Shown piece after piece: positions 1 through 5,594 of a stretch of DNA of 53,414 nt. The first letter of the stretch is position 1; every line of letters begins with the position of its first letter. The stretch spans positions 1-53,414 of the forward strand of contig JAILHI010000030.1 in NCBI GenBank assembly GCA_024695865.1, read 5' to 3'. The stretch is from Candidatus Gastranaerophilales bacterium. Its GTDB lineage: Bacteria > Cyanobacteriota > Vampirovibrionia > Gastranaerophilales > Gastranaerophilaceae. Under the pieces are notes generated by a model. That model was not told where the DNA came from. It was given only the letters and a program-made list of their open reading frames with translations, and ran no database searches. Both the position numbers and the translations under genes were made by a program.

Positions 1-1
1 T

Positions 2-1084
2 GGTCAGGCTTATTTGGATAACGGTGACAATGAAGATGCCATTGAAAAACTAGAAACAGCCTGTGAATTAAATCCTGATGAAGATTTAAATTTCTTCTTG
101 TGCGGTTGCGCTTATCTTAAAAACGGTAATCATAATGAAGCTATTGAAAAATTTGAAAAGGCTTGTGAAATAAACCCAGAACATTATGGAACCTTATACG
201 GCTGCGGCCGTGCTTATTATGAAAGCGGTAACTATAAAAAAGCCATTGAAAAACTGGAAACAGCCTGTGAATTAAATCCTGATGAAGAATTATGCAACCA
301 CTGGCTTGGCCGTGCTTATTATGATACCGAAAAATATGAAGAAGCCGTTGAAAAACTTGAAAGAGCCTGTGAATTAAATCCAAATGACGAATATAACAAT
401 TTTTGGTGCGGTCTTGCTTATATGAGTAACGGAAACTTACAAGAAGCCATTGCAAAACTTGAAAAAGCCTATGAATTAAATCCAAATGACGAATATAACA
501 ATTTTTGGTTAGGTCTTGCTTATTTTTGTAACGACGAATATAAAAAAGCCATAGAAAAAGTTGAAAAAGCCTGCAAATTAAACGACAAGAGTGATGATAA
601 CTTTAATTTGTGCGGTCGTATTTATTATGAAAACGGCAACTATAAAAAAGCCGTTCAAAAATTTAAAAAAGCCTGCAAATTAAATAATTCCGAAGAAAAT
701 AACGAGTGGCTGCAAAAAGCCAAAGAGGCAGAATTTGATAAAAAATACGAAGAAAAAGCCGCTTTAAAGACATTAAAGAAAGTTTTATCAAAAGATAATC
801 TTTTATGCGGCGTTGTTATCAAAACAAAAAACAGAAAAAAGAAAAATTCTCATGCTAATTGCAGCGAAAATCAACAATATAAGTGCCAGGTTGTATCTTT
901 TGGGGAAGAAGTCAATAATGCTTTAAAGGTTCTGTTAAATGACAAAATACAATTTTATACAAGACCAAAAGACAAAAAGGTATATATACAAATTGATAAC
1001 GGAAACTATGCTCCGCTGACAAACGGGTTAAAGGATATTATGGGACTTTCGGATATCAGAATAAGTTTAATTCAGGACAAATAA
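2..1084 (+). CDS. TPR repeat protein, 5' end cut by the window
   Basis: This reads as a run of about seven 34-residue tetratricopeptide repeats (CGRAYYESGNYKKAIEKLE type, ending in ACELNP), followed by an unrecognised C-terminal domain of about 120 residues. The frame is open to the first base of the window and already encodes repeat sequence there (GQAYLDNGD), so the true start lies upstream and the in-frame TTG at 14 is not a start. TPR arrays are protein-binding scaffolds; the partner is unknown. The C-terminal part is basic (KKKNSHAN segment) and has no motif I recognise. The gene is a close relative of the minus-strand TPR gene at 4100-5020: the two share nearly identical repeat DNA. It is followed by a long non-coding tract. 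Confidence 0.85.
   Translation, partial: GQAYLDNGDNEDAIEKLETACELNPDEDLNFFLCGCAYLKNGNHNEAIEKFEKACEINPEHYGTLYGCGRAYYESGNYKKAIEKLETACELNPDEELCNHWLGRAYYDTEKYEEAVEKLERACELNPNDEYNNFWCGLAYMSNGNLQEAIAKLEKAYELNPNDEYNNFWLGLAYFCNDEYKKAIEKVEKACKLNDKSDDNFNLCGRIYYENGNYKKAVQKFKKACKLNNSEENNEWLQKAKEAEFDKKYEEKAALKTLKKVLSKDNLLCGVVIKTKNRKKKNSHANCSENQQYKCQVVSFGEEVNNALKVLLNDKIQFYTRPKDKKVYIQIDNGNYAPLTNGLKDIMGLSDIRISLIQDK
203..277 (+). repeat. Copy 1 of an inverted 75-nt TPR-coding repeat
   Basis: About 69 of 75 bases match the reverse complement of 4202-4276, inside the opposite-strand TPR gene. The two copies face each other across about 3.9 kb. Confidence 0.8.
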
Positions 1085-1365
1085 AATTTTCAAAAAATGC
1101 ATCGGAGGTTCTTGATACTTTTGGCTTCATGCTATTACCATGCATTTTTAAAAGTCTGATTGTAAATATATGTAAAAATTTTCAAAAATGTATCGGGGGT
1201 TATTGACAAAATTTTGCTCATGCTATAGCCGGTCCCTTTTTTTGTGAAATAGCAGGCAAAATTATCAAAAAACGTTCAAAAGCACCTGAAAAAGTTTAAT
1301 CAATTTGCCTGAAAAGCCCGATTACAAATAAATTTCGAGAGTTTTTAGATTTTTGCTCTCAAAAA

Positions 1366-1645
1366 CTTGACAATCAAAATTACATGGGTTAGTATGGGTG
1401 TGTCGGAACTAATATAAAAGAAGTTTCCACACCAAGTGTTTATTTGATACTGTTTTATGCAGTTTGGCAGTAACAGGCAGATAATTAACTTATAACCACC
1501 CAATACTATATTCTTATTTTCTTAATTAAAAAACAAGGGTGTACTGTGTCTAAAGCGGGGAGCGTTTTTAAATTGTCCCGAAAGTCTTTATTTGCCGATG
1601 TTTTATGCGTTTTTGCGGTAACAGGCAGATAATTAACTTATAGTT
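1366..1645 (+). repeat. Diverged repeat unit A (promoter, 5' hairpin, 3' motif)
   Basis: It shares with unit B (1726-1935), in the same order, the CTTGACAAT box, the ACTAAyATAAAAGAAGTT segment, a TATTCTTATT stretch, AAAGCGGrrAGCGTT and a GTTTTATGC motif. It lacks an evident terminator. The unit carries an internal duplication of the TTTTATGC...GTAACAGGCAGATAATTAAC element. Confidence 0.55.
1367..1395 (+). promoter_or_regulatory. Sigma70-type promoter, repeat unit A
   Basis: TTGACA (1367-1372), a 17-nt spacer and TAGTAT (1390-1395). The predicted transcript begins near 1402, where GGTGTGtcGGAACT can pair with AGTTTCCACACC to form a 5' hairpin. Confidence 0.6.
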
Positions 1646-1725
1646 TCTCTGACAATTCTCCGAGAGTGTGATAATATTCCGGTACGGAAATGTTACGGAA
1701 CTGTAAAAAAGAGGTTCCAACACCG

Positions 1726-1935
1726 CTTGACAATTTTGGCCCCATGCTCTATGGTAGGTGAGTTGAAACTAACATAAAAGAAGTTCCTAAAAACCATCCA
1801 AACAATATATAGCATATTAGTTATTGCTGTATTCTTATTATTTTTCAGGTTGGACTATATCAAAAGCGGAAAGCGTTCTTAAATCACTTCAAAAGTGTTT
1901 GTTTACCGCTGTTTTATGCAGTTTTTCAGTTCCCC
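1726..1935 (+). repeat. Diverged repeat unit B
   Basis: Second copy of the unit seen at 1366-1645, with many substitutions and small indels. The order of conserved blocks is kept. It contains AGCGG (1864-1868) and CCGCT (about 1905-1909), which can enclose an inner CACTT/AAGTG hairpin. Confidence 0.55.
1727..1755 (+). promoter_or_regulatory. Sigma70-type promoter, repeat unit B
   Basis: TTGACA (1727-1732), a 17-nt spacer and TATGGT (1750-1755). It is placed like the unit A promoter relative to the shared hairpin sequence. Confidence 0.55.
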
Positions 1936-1982
1936 TTATACATCATAATCCATAAATCATAAACATTTGTGGATTTTTTTTT
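1762..1982 (+). ncRNA. Candidate small non-coding RNA of about 220 nt
   Basis: It is bounded by the promoter at 1727-1755 and an 11-bp terminator hairpin with a T tract at 1947-1982. There is no open reading frame longer than about 10 codons with a ribosome site. A 5' hairpin (GAAACT/AAGTTC) and a central nested stem (AGCGG...CCGCT around CACTT...AAGTG) are possible. It resembles no RNA family I recognise. A diverged copy of its promoter and body lies directly upstream. This is inference from sequence signals only. Confidence 0.4.
1947..1982 (+). terminator. Intrinsic terminator
   Basis: AATCCATAAAT (1947-1957) pairs with ATTTGTGGATT (1965-1975) over 11 bp with one G-U pair and a 7-nt loop, then a run of T. 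It lies upstream of any gene start, so it ends a transcript made within the repeat tract. Confidence 0.75.
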
Positions 1983-2125
1983 GCAAAAAATTTGGAAACA
2001 GGTGCATTTTGCAAAAACTCTGCAATCGAAAAATCAAAACACAAACGTATTACAAAAAAAAGAAAGAGGTTAAGGTTATGACACAAGATTTTAGTAATCC
2101 CGAAAACAAAAAAAAGGAGAAGAAA

Positions 2126-2617
2126 ATGAAAAAGCAAATCAAAAAGAGTAACAACTCTAACAAACCCGTCAGTGTAAAACTTCAATCCGATATGATTGAA
2201 CTTTTGGGTATCCTTTACTCAACCGGCACTAAAACCGTCGAAGAACTCAAAACTATTATGACCAAGTCACGCAGCACAATTTTTCGACTCCTCCGAGGTG
2301 TGATATGCTACGAAGCCTTAGTAGCCAAACAGGATGAGATTACCTTTTACACAAAGTTAAAGTTTGCAAATAGGTTGAGTGAGTCTGCGATTTTCAGAGC
2401 GTTTAATGCTGACCGACGCACCCCGTTGGTATTTATCTTCCTCATGTCCGTTTTACGTAAAGAACAAGGAAGTTTTGTCAGACTCTCCGAAATAGCAGAA
2501 TGGCTCGGATGCGACGAAAAAGAAGCTGTCAGAATGCGAAATTTGGTCTTGAAGTGCACCGGTTTTGGTGAATTTGAAATACCTGCCGATGATCCGTGGT
2601 GGTCTGAAGAAGATTAA
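2126..2617 (+). CDS. Small protein with two winged-helix-like segments
   Basis: The 163-residue protein has a helix-turn-helix/winged-helix-like region at about residues 15-80 (ELLGILYSTGTKTVEELK..STIFRLLRG, then a short wing). A second predicted HTH lies near the C-terminus (SFVRLSEIAEWLGCDEKEAVRMRN). It therefore looks like a DNA-binding regulator, but no family is recognised and the target is unknown. The start was chosen because AAGGAG sits 6 nt before this ATG, in a context (AAGGAGAAG then ATG) nearly identical to the next gene. An in-frame ATG at 2078 with a poorer site would add 16 residues. It may form a unit with the next gene, 65 nt downstream. Confidence 0.7.
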   Translation: MKKQIKKSNNSNKPVSVKLQSDMIELLGILYSTGTKTVEELKTIMTKSRSTIFRLLRGVICYEALVAKQDEITFYTKLKFANRLSESAIFRAFNADRRTPLVFIFLMSVLRKEQGSFVRLSEIAEWLGCDEKEAVRMRNLVLKCTGFGEFEIPADDPWWSEED

Positions 2618-2621
2618 TCCC

Positions 2622-2643
2622 GCAGAGGCTATGAAGCCTCTGC
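2622..2643 (+). other. Perfect 8-bp hairpin between two genes
   Basis: GCAGAGGC, loop TATGAA, GCCTCTGC. No T tract follows, so it may be an mRNA processing or stability element, or a weak terminator, rather than a strong stop. Confidence 0.5.
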
Positions 2644-2682
2644 AAATTTAAAAAGTGTATTAAAGAAAAGAAGGAGAAGATT

Positions 2683-3660
2683 ATGTACAAGAATAATTTA
2701 ACTTTCATTCAAAGAGCAGCCTTAGAAGGTGAGGTTGCTTTCCTTATCGCTACTTCTAATCATGATGAGGATATACTATTCAGACTCTATTGTGTTTTGG
2801 ACGGGGCTCCTGATGATATTAGAGAGTTATTTTTAAGTTGCTTTAAGTCTTTTGTTCATTTTCCTGAAGAAACTTACACCAAAATTCTCGGAGAAGTTCA
2901 AACACAACACGTTCCTATGTGGCTCTGGGAAGATAAAGTTATTGCTGATATTAAAGGTTGTCTTAAATTTACAGAATCTTCTGATAGTGAAAACCTTAAA
3001 ATGAGTAAAGAAGACCTTCGTAAATACATGGTAAAAAGTGCTTTTATATTCTTCTGTAAGAAAGTCTGCGGATACTCAGTCAGTGAACCTATTTACCTGT
3101 GTCAGAAAATAATTGAAGATAATAAGTTAGACTTTTTGCATAGTGTTTGCTTTGCTTTAATCAGAGATTTATCTGAAGCACTTGAATTAGGGCTTGCTTC
3201 TCCTGATGATAGCGGCGAGAATTTAGTAGAAATATTTAAACTATCTTTTGATTCTCACGATTTACTCTCTTACAGACAGGAAGTTAATGCTATGGAACAA
3301 TTAATTAAAGAAGAACAGGAAGAAAGAGAATACTATTATGATTTTCTCTTTAATATTGCTGCTGAAGCAGGAAAAAATAAAGAACTTTCTGCAGACATAA
3401 AACAAGTGATTTCTGAACTTCTTGAAGTTCATAATAAACAAGTAGAGAAGGGAAAAAAGCGCAAAAATCCTTTTGTAGTCAAAAAGATTTTAAACACTTC
3501 AAAAGCCATATCAACTCTTAAAAGATTTAAGACTGTTGATGAAGCCCAAGACTATATTGAAAAGATGGTAGATAAATGTCCTGAACTTACTGACACCTGT
3601 ACTTTTGTAATTGAGGACTTTAACAAGAAAGATGTTATATACGTTTATAATGAGAACTAA
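2683..3660 (+). CDS. Hypothetical protein, 325 residues
   Basis: I do not recognise this protein. It is a soluble, mostly helical, acidic protein with no signal peptide or membrane segment. Residues 200-225 are highly charged (QLIKEEQEEREYYYD), with a coiled-coil look. A basic stretch KGKKRKNPFVVKK lies near residue 260, and there are several Cys in the first 150 residues (FLSCFKSF, FFCKKVCGYS). The start has AAGGAG 6 nt upstream. It lies 65 nt after the HTH-protein gene with only a hairpin between, so the two may be co-expressed. A strong bidirectional terminator follows. Confidence 0.7.
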   Translation: MYKNNLTFIQRAALEGEVAFLIATSNHDEDILFRLYCVLDGAPDDIRELFLSCFKSFVHFPEETYTKILGEVQTQHVPMWLWEDKVIADIKGCLKFTESSDSENLKMSKEDLRKYMVKSAFIFFCKKVCGYSVSEPIYLCQKIIEDNKLDFLHSVCFALIRDLSEALELGLASPDDSGENLVEIFKLSFDSHDLLSYRQEVNAMEQLIKEEQEEREYYYDFLFNIAAEAGKNKELSADIKQVISELLEVHNKQVEKGKKRKNPFVVKKILNTSKAISTLKRFKTVDEAQDYIEKMVDKCPELTDTCTFVIEDFNKKDVIYVYNEN

Positions 3661-3694
3661 TAAATCTTGTTTCTGTTTAATTTCCCCTTATGAT

Positions 3695-3725
3695 AAAAAG
3701 ATATGGCTCTGCCATATCTTTTTTT
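3695..3725. terminator. Bidirectional intrinsic terminator
   Basis: AAAAAGATATGGC, loop TCT, GCCATATCTTTTT: 13-bp stem with T-rich flanks on both strands, between convergent genes. Confidence 0.85.
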
Positions 3726-3990
3726 ATATATACAATTTTGGGCGTTCTGACCAGCAAACCAAAACTTTTGGAAAAATCTTTTTTACATTCAGTTTCATAT
3801 ACGTTTTTTGATTAATACTGATAAATTCCATAATCCGCTTAATTATATTTTTGTTTAAATGTCTGCATTTTGACATATCCACAAGTATTGACGTTTCTTT
3901 TTCCTGTAACATTTCAACGATATTTTCTATATCGGTTGATGATTCCGGACAAATAACTTTATAGTCCTTTTCTTTTTGCTTTTTTTTCAT
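3724..3990 (-). CDS. SepF-like (DUF552) small protein
   Basis: The 88 residues align by eye with the core SepF fold: PESSTDIENIVEMLQEKETSILVDMSKC, then RIMEFIS, then TYMKLNVKKIFPKVLVC. These parallel the SepF pattern of alpha, V-V-N-L, RI-DFLSG, YAI and IFLCTP. Known SepF proteins anchor FtsZ to the membrane. This one lacks the conserved Gly after DFLS and the N-terminal amphipathic membrane helix, having only a short Lys-rich start, so it is divergent or a domain-only paralogue. An AAGGGGG ribosome site lies about 6 nt before the ATG. A STAS-like fold is the main alternative. A 35-nt element shared with the next minus-strand gene lies just upstream. Confidence 0.5.
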   Translation of the reverse strand: MKKKQKEKDYKVICPESSTDIENIVEMLQEKETSILVDMSKCRHLNKNIIKRIMEFISINQKTYMKLNVKKIFPKVLVCWSERPKLYI

Positions 3991-4010
3991 AAATTTCCCC
4001 CTTTTCTTTT

Positions 4011-4045
4011 ATCATAAATCATGTGTGTGTCAAAATTAGATGTTT
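4011..4045 (-). promoter_or_regulatory. Shared upstream element, copy 1
   Basis: 28 of 35 bases match 5044-5078, and both copies sit 20-24 nt before a minus-strand start codon. Read on the minus strand it contains TTGACACAC then, 11 nt after TTGACA, TATGAT. The spacing is short for a standard -35/-10 pair, so it may be an operator or an unusual promoter. Confidence 0.5.
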
Positions 4046-4099
4046 GAAAAATTAATAACATCGCCGCCGTTTAGAGAGCGAAATTGTATTATATCCTTT

Positions 4100-5020
4100 C
4101 TATACTTGAACATTCCTGTCAAATTTTTCAAAGGCTTTTTTCTTCTCTCCGATTCTTAAATATGCTTCACCGCACCAGTGAAAGTTATCGGCATCACTGT
4201 TATTTAATTCACAGGCTCTTTCCAGTTTTTCAATGGCTTTTTTATAGTTTCCGTTATCTAAATAAGCACGGCCGCACCAGTAAAAGTTATTAGAATCATT
4301 GTCCTTAAGTTTGCAGGCTCTTTCCAGTTTTTTAACGGCATTTTTATAATCTTTGATTTCATAATATGCCTTACCGCACCAATAGAAACTCCAAACGTCG
4401 TTATTATCCAGTTTGCAGGCTATTTCAAGGTTTTCTATGGCTTCTTTATAATTTCCGATACAACAGTATGCCCGCCCGCTGTAAAAGTATTTTTTAAAGT
4501 CATCGTTATCTATTTGAAGAGCCATTTTTAATTCTCTTTTGGCAGTTTCTTCACAATCTTTTATAATATCCCCGACATTATTGTCTTCGTAAATATCCTC
4601 AACCTGATTTTCCTGCGGATACTTATCAATAATCTTTTCTTCAATTTCTTCTGTAATATCCGCCAGCCTTTGAATATCGCCGAGGGTCGTATATCCGTCA
4701 TCACTTCCTGTAACTTTGTCGATATAATGCTTGTCCCATTTGATTTCGCTGTATCTCGCAATCGTTTTATCTTTTTCTTTGTGAGAGAGAAGATAAAATA
4801 ATCCGTCTATAAGAAAATATAAAGTCATAAAAATATAAAAACCAAGAGAAACAGTTTCCAAAAATAAAAATGAAAGCAGATCGTCAGAGCCGTATTTTTT
4901 CCGGCATTCATTAATTACCGCCGTTGTGCTTTTACATCTGCTTTTGAAAAGTATGAGTTCAAGTTTTTTCATACTGTATTCTTTGCAGGCTTTTTTATAG
5001 TCGAAATTTGAATAATCCAT
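4100..5020 (-). CDS. TPR repeat protein with N-terminal membrane segment
   Basis: The 306-residue protein has a basic N-terminal region, one hydrophobic segment at about residues 52-78 (LETVSLGFYIFMTLYFLIDGLFYLL), an acidic linker, and then about four 34-residue TPRs (CGRAYLDNGNYKKAIEKLERACELN type) to the C-terminus. It is therefore probably membrane-anchored with a TPR scaffold facing the cytoplasm or periplasm. The repeats are nearly identical, also in DNA, to those of the TPR gene at the left edge. That gene is in inverse orientation and lacks this membrane region in the part visible. A weak AAAGGAT site precedes the ATG. The tRNA terminator lies upstream. Confidence 0.8.
   Translation of the reverse strand: MDYSNFDYKKACKEYSMKKLELILFKSRCKSTTAVINECRKKYGSDDLLSFLFLETVSLGFYIFMTLYFLIDGLFYLLSHKEKDKTIARYSEIKWDKHYIDKVTGSDDGYTTLGDIQRLADITEEIEEKIIDKYPQENQVEDIYEDNNVGDIIKDCEETAKRELKMALQIDNDDFKKYFYSGRAYCCIGNYKEAIENLEIACKLDNNDVWSFYWCGKAYYEIKDYKNAVKKLERACKLKDNDSNNFYWCGRAYLDNGNYKKAIEKLERACELNNSDADNFHWCGEAYLRIGEKKKAFEKFDRNVQV
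4202..4276 (-). repeat. Copy 2 of the inverted 75-nt TPR-coding repeat
   Basis: Reverse complement matches 203-277 with about 6 differences, including an unbroken stretch over 30 nt. Confidence 0.8.
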
Positions 5021-5043
5021 AATTTTTATCCTTTTTTAATAAA

Positions 5044-5078
5044 TTCATAACACATGAGTGTGTCAAAATAAGATGGAT
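5044..5078 (-). promoter_or_regulatory. Shared upstream element, copy 2
   Basis: Partner of 4011-4045. Minus-strand reading has TTGACACAC followed 11 nt after TTGACA by TATGAA, 24 nt before the TPR gene start. Confidence 0.5.
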
Positions 5079-5094
5079 TTACAAATTTTTTCTT

Positions 5095-5134
5095 TAAAAA
5101 TCAAAAAGGACAATAACCAAAGTCATTGTCCTTT
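5095..5134 (-). terminator. Terminator of the tRNA transcript
   Basis: On the minus strand AAAGGACAATGAC, loop TTTG, GTTATTGTCCTTT, then TTTTTGATTTTT. The stem is about 13 bp. Confidence 0.85.
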
Positions 5135-5139
5135 ATAAA

Positions 5140-5215
5140 TGGTGGGCGTTGAGAGGCTCGAACTCCCGACATCCTCCTTGTAAGGGAGGCGCTCTACCAA
5201 CTGAGCTAAACGCCC
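5140..5215 (-). tRNA. tRNA-Val (anticodon UAC)
   Basis: Full cloverleaf: acceptor GGGCGTT/AACGCCC, D-arm TAGCTCAGTTGGTAGAGC, anticodon arm CCTCC-CTTACAA-GGAGG giving UAC, T-arm with TTCGAGC, discriminator A and an encoded CCA end. It has its own promoter and terminator and stands as a single-gene unit. Confidence 0.97.
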
Positions 5216-5226
5216 TTCGTGTTTTA

Positions 5227-5254
5227 ATTATACATGCGCAAAATAAAAAATCAA
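5227..5254 (-). promoter_or_regulatory. Promoter of tRNA-Val
   Basis: Minus strand TTGATT (5249-5254), 16-nt spacer, TATAAT (5227-5232). The start would be about 5 nt before the mature tRNA 5' end. Confidence 0.75.
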
Positions 5255-5522
5255 GCATTTTTTAAAAATAAAAAATTTCAGATAAATGCGTAAAGGCTTT
5301 ACAAAAATATTAAAAAATATTTAGTTTAAGTTAAAAAACTGTTAAAAATTGTAAAAACACACCTGTTTTTAAGCCTGTAAACAAAATATGGCGAAATTTG
5401 TTACAATTTTAATATTTTCTTTAAAACCCTTTGTTTGTTGATGTTTTCGTGATGTAAACCAAAGGTGGCTCGTCCATTTGGGGTTATACTTAAAATTACA
5501 TATAGTATATATATATACAAAA
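5255..5522. other. AT-rich intergenic region upstream of the giant adhesin gene
   Basis: No gene is seen. It holds a perfect 7-bp hairpin TAAAAAC-ACACCT-GTTTTTA (5352-5371). A second imperfect hairpin lies around 5459-5481 (CCAAA..TGG, loop, CCA TTTGG), which could be an operator or leader element. A TATATATATA tract lies at about 5505-5517, just before the promoter. Confidence 0.5.
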
Positions 5523-5531
5523 TGCTATAAT
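5523..5531 (+). promoter_or_regulatory. Extended -10 promoter of the first autotransporter
   Basis: TGC-TATAAT, a perfect extended -10. No good TTGACA box is seen 17 nt upstream, as expected for extended -10 promoters. The leader is about 55-60 nt. Confidence 0.65.
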
Positions 5532-5594
5532 AATGACTACCTATATGGCTAGTATTTTAAGCAATCATAAGAAAATTTCAAAAAGGATATAAAG

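Larger units (their letters stand above)
1085..2125. other. 1-kb non-coding tract with repeated promoter and hairpin units
   Basis: No credible gene lies here. At the start is a perfect 10-bp inverted repeat, AAAAATGCAT (1093-1102) and ATGCATTTTT (1140-1149), which may help end the upstream TPR mRNA. The motif TTGAYA-(A/T/C)TTTTG...CATGCT-TAT recurs near 1111, 1203 and 1727. A related TTGACA box lies at 1367. A 28-nt motif ending in GTAACAGGCAGATAATTAACTTAT occurs at about 1471-1494 and 1617-1642. A strong terminator closes the tract at 1947-1982. After it come about 140 nt leading to the next gene in which I see no clear promoter. Confidence 0.7.

Noticed and set aside
14-16. TTG as start of the left-edge TPR gene
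   Set aside because: The same frame already codes for TPR sequence (GQAY) before it and is open to base 2, so the gene is truncated by the window.
141-485. Minus-strand open frame opposite the TPR gene
   Set aside because: It is a shadow of the repeat-coding strand, periodic with it and without a ribosome site.
1967-2125. Longer N-terminus of the HTH protein from 1967 or from the ATG at 2078
   Set aside because: The first part overlaps the terminator T tract and has odd composition. The ATG at 2126 has a perfect AAGGAG at 6 nt; 2078 has only a weak site, though it cannot be fully excluded.
2622-2643. Hairpin as a full intrinsic terminator
   Set aside because: No T tract follows the stem, so it is listed only as a hairpin.
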